A DNA stretch of 35,000 nucleotides from Theodoxus fluviatilis. Lineage: Eukaryota; Mollusca; Gastropoda; Cycloneritida; Neritidae. This document shows positions 13,604 through 23,114 of this stretch, one piece after another. Under the pieces are notes generated by a model. It saw only the letters and a list, made by a program, of their open reading frames with translations. It did not search any database and had not been told where the DNA came from. The DNA is taken from NCBI GenBank assembly GCA_034096865.1, contig JAWQFJ010001784.1, positions 90,001-125,000 of the forward strand, read 5' to 3'. Position numbers and translations under genes: made by a program. The number at the start of each line of letters is the position of its first letter. Position 1 is the stretch's first letter.

Positions 13604-15220
13604 AAGTCTCAACATGCTAACAACTGTTGCCAATTGGTACCTCTCTCTCTTTTACCATTATTATAAACCATCCTATGTTAGATATGGTTGCAAGCCTTTT
13701 CATTTAACCCACTAATTACCTTATGAAAAAACTTTCAATGTAAATTTTCAGAGTTCTTCGTTCATTAAACACCACACAAATTCTTCCCCAAAGCAAATGA
13801 GGAGAGAGAGAAATGCTACAACTTTAACGCCAGGGGGAAAACCCTAAATATTGGTCTCTGTAGATCCCAAGATGATCATCAGAAGATTAAGGAACATGTC
13901 TCCTACAACCATTCTCTACTCTTCAACCCAGCTAGTTAATTGTGTTACACAATGGATGAATGTGGGCATTTTTAGTCCACACAAATTAAATACTGTCATC
14001 ATGCAACTTAATTTTTTTTTAATTGCTGAACTTGGCATGTTTAGTTCTTTTAGTGCAATACACAACACCTAGATACATTTCAAGTTTCACCAGCCTCCAT
14101 CAACATCAGCATTGTCTTGCAACGGTTCTGGCAACAAGCATGCAGTTAAGTTTATAATTTTTCACAGTACTGGACAAATTCGTCTAAACCCTTCTTCTGC
14201 TGGACCAAGTTATTGAAATTTTCCTCTGAAATGATATCTCTTCTCATCTGCAGATTATGGATAATTTATGCCACAGATAAATAAATGGAAACTTTAAACA
14301 CTTAACTAGCAGTGGTTTAAATCCCAGATCCTATTGTGAGAAATTTAACCTTCAGCACAGGAATAAAGGAAAGGTCGGATGCAAAAAAGCTTGATAAATT
14401 CTGCTGAACACCATGTTACGGAACAAGATCCACTGCACCTTCCTATTAGTGCATAACTTTCTCTACTGAAAACAGGAGAAAAAGCCTGCTCTATAGAACC
14501 TAGATGTCATTTCTATGGATTATTTAGCATGTCCAACCCACATAAATACAAGCATTCCTTGTATGTTGCCAAGAACCAAAAAGGAAAAGGAAATGTTTGC
14601 AGGCAGGGGGAGGTAGAAGAAAAAAACAAAAATATAAAATAAAACCAGGGAGAAGTGCATGTCATTCTTTGCAGCTGGCAGGAATGTGAAGGGAGAGGGC
14701 ATCAAAAATGCTGCTTGAACATGGTTCTCTAGCTAAAGCTGGTCGTATGCTCACGAGGCTTGTTAGCTTAGCCAATCTTCTACTTACAAGGTGTTGGGCC
14801 GCCCGAGAACACACCTGCACAAAACCAACCATTACTCCAGGTGATTCACCTGACGAAAGGTGTATCCTAGATCCCTCCATAATGGGGAAAATTTCATTGA
14901 GGGAAAAAGGCCACAGGTAGAGAAAAATCATACAGAGCTAGAACACACAATCAAAAAGTCAAAGGATTATATTGGGACTTTTGAGTTGTTTTTATTTCCA
15001 GCTCAGAGAAGAAGGGAAAGAACAAAAACACCAACCAAAAAAAAAAAAAACTCATGCAGGAGAAGGGTTCTAAAAGACGTTAAAACTGATCAATCACTAA
15101 CTACAGCTCAAGGTCTGCCTTACTGATCATCTTTCACTAGAAACAAAACAGGGGACAAAATCTTACTCCAAACATTATACATGTATACAGCCAACTTTAG
15201 ATGAACAAGCACAAAAAAAG

Positions 15221-15251
15221 GGGGAGGGGGGGGGGGGGGGGAGAGAGAGAG
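15221..15251. repeat. Poly-G and GA patch
   Basis: A G-rich run (broken by one A near its start) passes into a short (GA)n run on the plus strand. Confidence 0.9.
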
Positions 15252-15286
15252 AAAGCTGGGAGGGATGGCTGGCGCAGGGCTGTGTG

Positions 15287-15396
15287 AAAAGCCAGTTTTA
15301 CAGGGAATGCCATGGCCAAACACTTTGCTGTGTCCAGGGGAAAAGCCAGTTTTACAGGGAATGGCATGGCCAAACACTTCGCTGTGTCCAGGGGAA
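15287..15396. repeat. Two-unit tandem repeat, 53 bp period
   Basis: GCCAGTTTTACAGGGAATG starts at 15291 and again at 15344. The two units differ at a few bases only (GCCATGG/GGCATGG, TTTGC/TTCGC). Each contains a CCATGG-type palindrome followed by CCAAACACTT. Confidence 0.92.
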
Positions 15397-15651
15397 ATGA
15401 CAGGTTACTGCAACGAAGCTTGGCTGACACAAAGTTAGCACCAATGCTGGAGCCACAGGGGAAAGCTCACACATATTCTCACTCCCTCCCAGTAACTGAT
15501 TTTTATCATCAAGTAAACCTTCCTTTTAATCAGGTATGTTTGCCTGGAGTTGGTGTTTCTCATATCATCATCTGTTCCTTTACAATGTTCAAAACACACA
15601 TGTACAATCATGGACTAATATGCACGCACTCATGCAAGTATTCATGCACGT

Positions 15652-15653
<2 letters not shown>

Positions 15654-15711
<58 letters not shown>
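15654..15711. repeat. (CA)n microsatellite
   Basis: This is an almost pure CA dinucleotide tract inside the long intron. Confidence 0.95.
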
Positions 15712-15714
<3 letters not shown>

Positions 15715-16679
15715 TACAGAGTGTGCACAAACCTGAGTATATACACTTAAAACATGTTCTATGGACATGTCTACATCAAGCATTTTGTCATTCTACGTTT
15801 TCAGTTCTCTCCTGTTTCTTTTATCTTGCCTTTTACACACTCCACTTTGACGTTCAACACCATTGATAAGGAGCAGAGAAGAATGAGAAGGGTTATCAAT
15901 GACAGCTGCCAAACCCTTCAATATGTCATCTATCACCCAGGTCTGCCTCCAATTTGGCCCTTGGTGTGCTTGATCTGTTCTCACCCACCCCTCTACTCAA
16001 AGTCTTCTCACTCTAGTGAAGGTTCACTCATTACCTAACTACTCACATACCATACCCTTGATGGAGTGGCTTTCCTTTGATAAGACAATCAATCTTCCCT
16101 TCACATCTGCACAATGTCTACCCAGCCAGCCGGCCTCCTTGCTGACATGCCTGCCCCTCCAGTAACAATGCATCCATATCCAGACTGTCTTGCTTGACCA
16201 CCATTTGGTAAGATGACCTTCCATCCGCATTATGGTCAACTATCTATTTTCTGGGTACCTTTATTCATTCTAGTCTATTCCATTTAGTCCAACCTTATTT
16301 GCTTCGACTCTAATCATAACCAGCCCTCTCATACTCCACTGTATGTTTTGCTGCCTTGTTCATCATCCATCCTCTTCTATCCCCTTCAAACCCAAGTCCA
16401 CCCCACCCCACTCACACTCTCACCTACTTACCCCATTCAAATTTCAGTCTTGCCCTCTCTGTACCAACTCCAGCATATCCTACCATAATCACATTCCACC
16501 CCATCTAATCCTATTCACACTCTAACCTACTCTACTGAGTCTACTCCATCCAAACCATTATACACTTTTGACTACTCTATTCAGCTCACACTCCAGTATA
16601 ATCTACCCCATTTAAACACCATCTTATCAGTTAATTAATAAACCCGTTTACCCACTCAAACACCAGCCGATCATCTCAC

Positions 16680-16815
16680 CAGCCTATCCGTTCAAACCAA
16701 AGTTTAACCATTAACACCCTAATGTTCACACACTCCAGCCTTCCTGTTCACATCCCAGCGTGCCCAATCAGATCCCAGCCTAGCCGTTCAAACCCCCAGC
16801 CTACCCGTTCGATGG
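16680..16815. repeat. 20-21 bp minisatellite overlapping a splice donor
   Basis: Units with plus-strand consensus CAGCCTANCCGTTCAAACCC start at 16680, 16736, 16756, 16776 and 16797. The last four are spaced 20, 20 and 21 bases. The final unit contains the end of exon A and its donor (minus strand GAACGG|GTAGGCTGGG). More degenerate, related AC/CT-rich sequence extends upstream to about 16270. Confidence 0.72.
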
Positions 16816-17046
16816 TTTCTCTGCGTTTACGGCGTTCCTCCACTTCTGCACGCCGCTCGTCCTCACGTCGTCGCAGTTCCTCGATCTTGCGTCGCCGCAG
16901 CTCCAGCTGGCGCTCACGGTTCTCCTGAGCGACACGCTGCTGCTCCCTCAGCTCCTCGATCTTCCGCCGCCGCTCCTCTGCCAGGCGCTCTCGGGCAATG
17001 CGAACCCTCTCCTCCCGATCCTTGTCCTTCTCCCGTCTGTTGGGGT
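16805..17046 (-). CDS. MAP7: MAP7/ensconsin-like gene, exon A (charged coiled coil)
   Basis: This is an internal exon read from 17046 down to 16805 (242 bases: 2 + 80 codons). The acceptor is CTCTTTGTTCTTGTAG|ACCCC and the donor is GAACGG|GTAGGC. The first two bases (AC) finish a codon started upstream, so at least one 5' exon is missing. The peptide is almost entirely Arg, Glu, Lys, Gln and Ala: it begins PNRREKDKDREERVRIARER, includes two copies of a KIEELR motif about 20 residues apart, and ends EERRKRRETIER. A long single helix of this kind is the microtubule-binding domain of MAP7 family proteins, which act on microtubules in the cytoplasm and help load kinesin-1. It joins exon B in phase 0 with no disruption of the helix. 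Charged helices occur in many families, so the FGS-TPR motif in exon B is what makes the call specific. Confidence 0.82.
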
Positions 17047-17533
17047 CTACAAGAACAAAGAGTTGAGATGGTCAATGAGGTGTCTGATGACAGTTCTGAA
17101 CATTGGCATTGCATGGAAAGAGGGTATGATTGATGAAAAGCCTGTTCTGAGGTTTACGTTTGAATTGGTAGACAGGGCAAATGGTCACCAATAAGTCTGG
17201 TAGTTTAATAAGGTAGAGAGAAGAAATGATTTGTGAAGTGTTCATGGAGGTTGTCAGTACATGGACACAGGGTGCTGTCATAAAAAAATATCAGATTCAC
17301 CCCCACCCCCACCCCTTTTATCTTAGTCAATTTGTTTGCAAGAGTAGATTCTGGAGGTGGTCACTGATGTGACTAGTGATTTTTGCTTAGGAGGGAAATG
17401 ATCAGTGAAATGATCACAAAGAGAGAGATAGTTGTCAGTTCATGGATACAGGATATGGTTGGTGTGATCAGAAGTCTTCTGATGATAACTAAGTCAGTAT
17501 GTTTGAGTAGATAGAATATGCATAAGGAGGAAC
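17047..17533. other. Intron or upstream sequence with degenerate direct repeats
   Basis: Two related blocks, at about 17225-17280 and 17397-17460, share GAAATGATNNGTGAA and GTTGTCAGTNCATGGANACAGG. Similar words (GGTCACCA, GTAGACAG, AGTCACTGAGAAG) recur at 19690-20020, on the far side of the LINE. No coding exon was found. Confidence 0.5.
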
Positions 17534-18275
17534 AGGTTAACACTCTCCTCTCACGCTTGCGAAACACTTGGAATTTCACACTGTGCCCTTGCCTGGTTTC
17601 ATTCTTATCTCACTGACAGATTTCAAATGGTCTCCATCAACAGTCATTACTCAGCTTCTTCTCCTGTCCAGTTTGGTGTTCCCCAGGGCTCAGTACTGGG
17701 TCCAGTTTTGTTCGCTCTTTACATGCAACCTTTGTTTGACATAGTCGCTCAGCATTCAATCAATCAGCATGCATTTGCAGATGACAATCAGCTCTACAAA
17801 GACACCACCTTAGATCAATTCCAACCCACGTTAGACCCTCTACAGACCTGTCTTTCTGATTTTAAGTCATGGATGTCACACAACAAACTCCAGCTGAACG
17901 ATTCCAAAACCGAATGCCTTCTTGTCAAGTCTCAGAGACTAGTGACGCCTCCATCCCTCCCGTCTTCTGTCAGGGTTGGAGACGCTGACGTCGCCTTTGT
18001 TCCATCAGTCAAAAACCTTGGTGTTACTCTCATCTCTCTCTCTTTCTGACTTTGTCCAAAACACTTGCAAATCCGCATACATACAACTTGGACAGATAAG
18101 CGCAATCAGACACCTTCTCACTACTCAAGCTACTACTATCCTAGTCTGTGCTCTTATTCTCAGTCGCCTGGATTATTGCAACAGCTTTCTTGCTGGCTGT
18201 CCCACATATCTCACTGAAAAACTTCAAAGAGTGCAAGATGCTGCAGCTCGACTCATCTGTAAGTCAAACAAGAAG
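17534..18275 (+). mobile_element. LINE reverse transcriptase remnant, 5' part (CR1/L2-like)
   Basis: This is a degraded non-LTR retrotransposon. From 17542 a frame reads TLLSRLRNTWN; after a frame change, an open frame from 17627 contains FGVPQGSVLGPVLF (finger/palm region) and the catalytic AFADDNQLY box at about 17771-17797. It continues through SWMSHNKLQLNDSKTE and VKNLGV. A second frameshift near 18030 moves the coding into a frame giving CKSAYIQLGQISAIRHLL, LILSRLDYCNSFLAG and KLQRVQDAAARLICKSNK. This order is typical of the CR1/L2 group. The frameshifts make it a dead copy. The 5' end is truncated and no target-site duplication was identified. It is interrupted at 18275 by another element and resumes at 19404. 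Confidence 0.9.
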
Positions 18276-19403
18276 GGCAAAGCCCATACGACTCACATGC
18301 TTGACCTTGACCTTTACATGACCTTGACCTTCAGGTGACTTTCAAGGTCAAGGTCAAACAACTAAACCTAACAATGACATCATAAACTAAGAACTGCTTT
18401 ACACATGTTTCCTACCAAAATACATGTGACCTTGACCCAAGGTCAAGGTCATCCAAGGTCATGCAACACAAAGCTGTTAATTCAAGACATAGGAAGCACA
18501 ATGGTGCTTATTGGCACTTTCTACCATGAGATATGGTCACTTTTAGTGGTTTACTACCCCATTTTGGTCACATTTCATAAGAGTTAAAGTGACCTTGACC
18601 TTGATGATATGTGACCAAATGTGTCTCATGATGAAAGTATAACATGTGTACTAATATGTTATGAAGTTTGGAAGAGTTATCTTCCATAGTTCAGGGTCAA
18701 GGTCACTTCAAAATATGTATACAATCCAACTTTAAAGAGTTCCTGTGACCTTGACCTTGAAGCAAGGTCACGTCACTATGTATGTTTTTTGACGCCTTGT
18801 CATCCTACAAAATCATGCCAAATTGGGTGTTGATAGACTTAATAGTCTCCGAGAAAAATCCAACGTTAAAAGTTTTTTACGGATTACAGGACGCCCGGTC
18901 TGCCCGGACGGACGCCCGGACGGACGACACGGGTGACCTAGTATGAAAGTATAACATGTGTACTACAATGTTATGAAGTTTGGAAGAGTTATCTTCCATA
19001 GTTCAGGGTCAAGGTCACTTCAAAATATGTATACAATCCAACTTTAAAGAGCTCCTGTGAAGCAAGGTCAACCAAACTGGTATCAAAAGATAGGGATTAC
19101 TTTGCCCTATACACCACATATAGGTCAGGTATCCAATCTCAAAAACTTCAGAGAAAATTGGGAAAATGTGAAAAATGGCTTTTTTTAGACAACATTTACA
19201 GCCCCTGTGACCTTGACCTTGAAGCAAGGTCAAGTCACTATGTATGTTTTTTGACGCCTTGTCATCATACACCATCATGCCAAATTGGGTGTTGATAGAC
19301 TTAATAGTCTCCGAGAAAAATCCAACGTTAAGGTTTTTCACGGACGCCCGGACGGACGACACGGGTGAGTACATACTCATTTTTGCTTCGCATGTGAGTC
19401 AAA
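18276..19403. mobile_element. Inserted non-autonomous element rich in TCAAGGTCA
   Basis: This 1.13-kb insert separates LINE codons that are contiguous in related elements (AARLICKSNK before, SDHLTPLF after). AAG flanks both sides (18273-18275 and 19404-19406), giving a possible 3-bp target duplication. An 11-bp terminal inverted repeat, GACTCACATGC, lies at 18290-18300 and, reversed, at 19390-19400. Inside are 14 exact TCAAGGTCA or TGACCTTGA words and a GC-rich CCCGGACGGACG stretch at 18889-18932 and again at 19344-19362. A block beginning ATGAAAGTATAACATG at 18631 recurs at 18943. A block beginning GACGCCTTGTCATC at 18791 recurs at 19253. No protein is encoded, so it is a non-autonomous element, probably a DNA transposon derivative. 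The exact outer borders are uncertain by a few bases. Confidence 0.75.
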
Positions 19404-19665
19404 AAGTCAGATCATCTCACTCCTCTCTTTCGCTTTCTCCACTGGTTGTCCATTAGTGCTAGAGTCCAATACAAGATTGCCTGTCTTTGCTACTATTACT
19501 TCACTGAATCCCTTCCTCAAAATCTCTCTAAAGTAAACCCATGTGCACCTACACACACCCTAGACAGCTACACTCTTCTGCAGACACAAGAATCCTCAGG
19601 TTCCCGGAGGACCCTCCAGTTTAAAAAAAAAATTGGTGAACACTCTTTCTTTTATCAGGCTTTTA
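19404..19665 (+). mobile_element. LINE reverse transcriptase remnant, 3' part
   Basis: This is the continuation of the LINE split at 18275, in the same absolute frame. It reads SDHLTPLFRFLHWLSISARV then QYKIACLCYYYF, and later RRTLQFKKKIGEHSFFYQAF. The usual next motif (WNSLP) is absent. Similarity stops near 19665, so the copy is also truncated at its 3' end and lacks a tail. Confidence 0.85.
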
Positions 19666-20327
19666 TCATGGTGAGTGGGCCTCTGTATTCATGAGCAAAC
19701 AACAGGTAGTCACTGAGAAGGCAATAGAGTGGGTAGTGTTTGAGTAAATAGACAATGCAGTCACTGAGAAGTGGATTAAGATGCCCACAGGTCTGCTTTG
19801 GCAAACAGATGACAAGGTCACTAAAATGTCTATGGAAAGTCAAAACCTCTTTTGTTTGGCGACAGAGGTGACTGTTGTTGAGTTCATGTGTGCTGGCAGA
19901 AGAGTTGGCTATTCAGACATCAATGAAGGGCAAATACAAGGGTCAGTGTAGGCAAAGAGATGGCATGGTCATTCTACTGCCTTGAGGTGTCAATAGGTCA
20001 CCAGTAGACAGCGAGCAGAACGGTTAATGACCCAGCCAGTCCACATCAAGGGGTTTCTGTCAGAGGAGAGACTCTGGCGCTACCTATCACTCAACACCAT
20101 GTCAAAGGGTCAGAAGATTTTGACAGAGTTTTCTATTGTGTCATCAAGGCATTGTGGACATATGTTGGAGCAAAGATGCTGTTCTTGGCACATTTCTGTA
20201 GCATGATTGCCGGCACATGCAGGAAGGAGTAAAACTGACTCTGAGGAGAGCAAATGTGTGGTAATGTTTACTTGCAAGTACGTAAGCATGTTTCAGTAAT
20301 GGGTAGTTGGAAATATGGAAGGGGAGG

Positions 20328-20331
<4 letters not shown>
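19666..20331. other. No gene recognised; degenerate repeat-like sequence
   Basis: Phrases such as AGTCACTGAGAAG (twice), GACAAGGTCACT and AATAGGTCACCAGTAGACAG recall the block at 17047-17533. The LINE may therefore have inserted into one older, decayed repeat tract. Confidence 0.4.
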
Positions 20332-20402
<71 letters not shown>

Positions 20403-20434
20403 ACGACATGGGGGAGGGGGGGGGGGGGGGGGGG
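20332..20434. repeat. (GA)n followed by poly-G
   Basis: About 30 GA units run to 20391. Two G-rich runs follow, split by GACGACATG. Confidence 0.95.
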
Positions 20435-20922
20435 ACGACGAAATCATGACCCAAAGAACAAGATCACGACTGGTCAAACGAGTTATGGCTAGCCAAAAAA
20501 CCCGAAGCTGCAATTTGACAACATGTGTTTGCCATTGGAATCTAATCACAAAAAGCTGTGGCAGCCCATTTCCAGCCCACGCCAGAGCAGCCAACACCAG
20601 AGCACCTGCGCCAAGAACCATGCCAGCTCCCCTCCCTCCACATGTAAACGCTCTCTAAAATTAGACTTGACATAATCGACCCAAGAGCCAACAGCGGAGT
20701 GAGGTTGCCATGGAGAATGTCACCTAGAAGTCCACCGTTATTAGAATGGATGACTGTCCTCACTGTGCTCATTAAATCCTCCAGACTGCCCTCACACCAA
20801 GATATTATTCTGCGATCAATGTTGGTTTTTTGCCTTCTTCTTGGGCATTCTCCTCCTCTCCTGCATTGCAATTCATGAAAAGGCGTGGACATTCTTTTGT
20901 AATTGGATGGTGTCTGTCTATC

Positions 20923-21230
20923 TGAGATAAGCTGCACTCAAACACCGGCGGTAAGTGAAAGTCGCTTTAACACAGGGCGAGTACAGACGCAAATTTTCGA
21001 CTTACAAGTCTTCTTCAGGCATAAAACAACCACACAACTGAACTGTACAGGGTGGACATTTTACCCTGTACAGTTCAGTTGTGTGGTTGTTTTATGCCTG
21101 AAGAAGACTTGTAAGTCGAAAATTTGCGTCTGTGCTCGCCCTGTGTTAAAGCGACTTTCACTTACCGCCGGTGTTTGAGTTCTACTTTACGCGTCGCCTG
21201 CAGTCCAAGGAATTTAGTGAGATAAGCTGC
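20923..21230. repeat. 13-bp target-site duplication around the fold-back element
   Basis: TGAGATAAGCTGC occurs at 20923-20935 and again at 21218-21230, exactly bordering the element at 20936-21217. This marks a single insertion event. Confidence 0.88.
20936..21217 (+). mobile_element. 282-bp fold-back retroelement, possibly Penelope-like
   Basis: The left arm 20936-21053 and right arm 21063-21180 are reverse complements over 118 bases with one mismatch (20982/21134, a T opposite G). A 9-base loop separates them. A 37-base unpaired tail (21181-21217) lies only on the right, so the right arm plus tail is probably the original sequence and the left arm an inverted copy. The right arm contains CTGAAGA (21098-21104), a small GACT/AGTC hairpin and GAAA (21118-21121). 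This is the order of the hammerhead ribozyme core, known from the repeats of Penelope-like elements. Convincing stems I and III were not found, so ribozyme activity is doubtful. An open frame of 91 codons across the palindrome is an artefact. Confidence 0.8.
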
Positions 21231-21689
21231 GTTAATCAATCGACACTTTATGTAAATCACTCATGAATACATGTACATTGCTCACGGTGTCAAGAAAACC
21301 GTCACGTCGTTCTGGACTCCATCAATGCTGCCTTAGCACTACACCTGTTTAAACTCCGCCTGCTTCCCCTCTCCTTTTGCACTATTTTCTCGACGTCGTC
21401 CTCCTCCTCTTCTTCCTCTCCATCTGTTTCTTCTTCAATGCTTTCATCATCATTATCCTCAAGACCTCCCTTTCAACCTCTTTCCTCTTCCTCATCCGTG
21501 GAAGATGCAAGGCACGTACACGCAAGTGTCAGCCATTGCGAGAGTCCACACTGTCCTAATGAGACACTTCCACCGAGCCCAGATTCCTCACCGTGATTAC
21601 GGCGCTCTGAGCGAACTGGCACCGCAGACGACTGGCAGGCGCTCATGGGAAGGTGAGAATGGCTGCCATATTGCTCAAGCCCACCACTG
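21231..21689. other. No gene recognised; CT-rich then GC-richer sequence
   Basis: A pyrimidine-rich stretch (CTCCTCCTCTTCTTCC, 21400-21500) leads into more GC-rich sequence. The latter has an ATGGCTGCCATATTG word near 21658-21674, whose reverse strand resembles a YY1 site. Confidence 0.4.
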
Positions 21690-21760
21690 TGACGTCATTG
21701 TCTTATAAATGCTCATTCTCCCTTCCTCAAGCGCAAGTCGTCAATGAAACTGAAGGTGAG
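21690..21760 (+). promoter_or_regulatory. Candidate core promoter: CRE, TATA-like box, ATG and splice donor
   Basis: A perfect CRE palindrome TGACGTCA lies at 21690-21697 and TATAAAT at about 21704-21710. About 34 bases further on is ATGAAACTGAAG|GTGAGA, a start codon followed directly by a consensus splice donor. The spacing suits a TATA-driven start near 21735. No downstream exon has been linked, so this is a motif-based guess. Confidence 0.3.
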
Positions 21761-22703
21761 AATATCTCCTCTTTCACCTTGGGGTGAGGCGATAGCTCGT
21801 AGACGAGCAAGATGGCCATTTCGTGTTTACGAAGTACAACCAAAAATTCAGTTTCAGTTGACTGACTGTTCAACGTCATTCAAGTACACGAGACGAAAAA
21901 TACCAACCGCCGTCACGTATGCCTCACGCAAAAATGACAATTTCGGGACACTTCGTACTCGCATATAATCGATTGGCGGATCCGGTGTCGCGACCGTAAA
22001 GTCTTTCGCCATCCACGAGACAGACGGGAACGAGAAAGACGCAATTACTTTATCTTGCTTCACCTGCACGCGAGGGGCTTGTCAGTATCGGCACTCTTGC
22101 GTAAAACAAAAAACACAACAGCTCAGCAGAATATAATATCGCTCGCACACCCATTTGAACCGGTGGAGGGTACTGGGGTAAACATGTACAGTTTGTAGAT
22201 GATAGGGAAATAGTCACAGACCTCCAAGTTTATGGCATTACATTTCCTCCATTAGTTCGCATAGATGCGTGTTGCCAGCCCTGCACTATTTTCATTGCGA
22301 CTACTTCCATTCCCCACCCCTTTTCTTCGTTGGTTCAGCTCATCAAAAGCTGGCACGAAGAACTTTCTGTTTCGGGTGTGTTCCGGATACTATTTCTCCG
22401 GCTGTAGAGGAGTGACCAAAAGTTTCAAGTATACGTAACCTTCTTCTCCCAAGTCTAAATAATTCAAGAATATGCTTGCAAGGACACACGTACTAGAAAA
22501 CAGAAGATGTGCACACCTGTATAGACGTCTGCGCGCGCACAAACGCACGCACACTATGTATTTTATGACACTTGTTATTTACAACCACCGTTTCCCAAGA
22601 CCAGTCACTGACACTAAGGATCCAGCTAGAACTAAGTAGGCTGACACCAAACAGCAAACAGAACTAGTATATGCATGCACACGGACGCACGCACACAACA
22701 TAA
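21761..22703. other. No gene recognised; moderately CpG-containing sequence
   Basis: Mixed composition, with an AGCAAGATGGCCATTTCG word near 21808. No reading frame with a family signature, RNA gene or repeat was identified. Confidence 0.4.
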
Positions 22704-22748
22704 GCACGCATGCACACACGCGCGCGCGCGCACACACGCGCGCGCGCC
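22704..22748. repeat. Alternating purine-pyrimidine tract (CA/CG), Z-DNA prone
   Basis: GCACGCATGCACACACG leads into (CG)n, then CACACA, then (CG)n again. About 45 bases alternate purine and pyrimidine almost without break. Confidence 0.85.
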
Positions 22749-23114
22749 TTGTTTCTTCACAGACGCACACAGAGAAGCTACTCCTCCACGTACAGACGCC
22801 AGCATCAGTCTTGCAGAGACACAGTACAGCCCTGTCTCAGCATGACGAGAGACAGGGTGATCCAAGGTCCAGTCTACAGACACAGCACAATGCAATGCCA
22901 ACCCTCCCAGCATAGACACGCTGCTGTCTAAGCAGCCGGCTGCCTGCTTGTAGCAGATGGGGCGCAGTGGTGCGTTTTGCAAAGGGAGATTACAGAGGCT
23001 CGGCTTGGCTCGGCTCCCAACGGCAACATTGCTTGCTATTGAATAGTAACATGATATGCTGCCAATGCATCTCCTTGAGTCGCCTGAACATCCGAGACGT
23101 AGGATATTCTATGC

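Larger units (their letters stand above)
9557..16804 (-). other. 7.2-kb intron between exons A and B of the MAP7-like gene
   Basis: This is a long AT-rich intron on the minus strand. It includes (CA)n tracts, a ~30-bp degenerate minisatellite at 11762, small duplications at 13550 and 15291, a poly-G/GA patch at 15221-15251, and a pyrimidine/AC-rich degenerate repeat from about 16270 to the exon. From 12130 to 13540 I see only unstructured AT-rich sequence. A 27-base candidate microexon at 14788-14814 is discussed under findings. Confidence 0.6.

Noticed and set aside
14310..14325. GGTTTAAATCCC resembling a tRNA B box
   Set aside because: No matching A box or acceptor stem nearby.
15754..16038. 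Possible LINE fragment (TFNTID followed by Arg-rich residues)
   Set aside because: Only a very weak likeness to a reverse-transcriptase motif, with no supporting neighbours.
20903..21178. 91-codon frame across the large hairpin
   Set aside because: Reads through both arms of a palindromic mobile element; not a protein.
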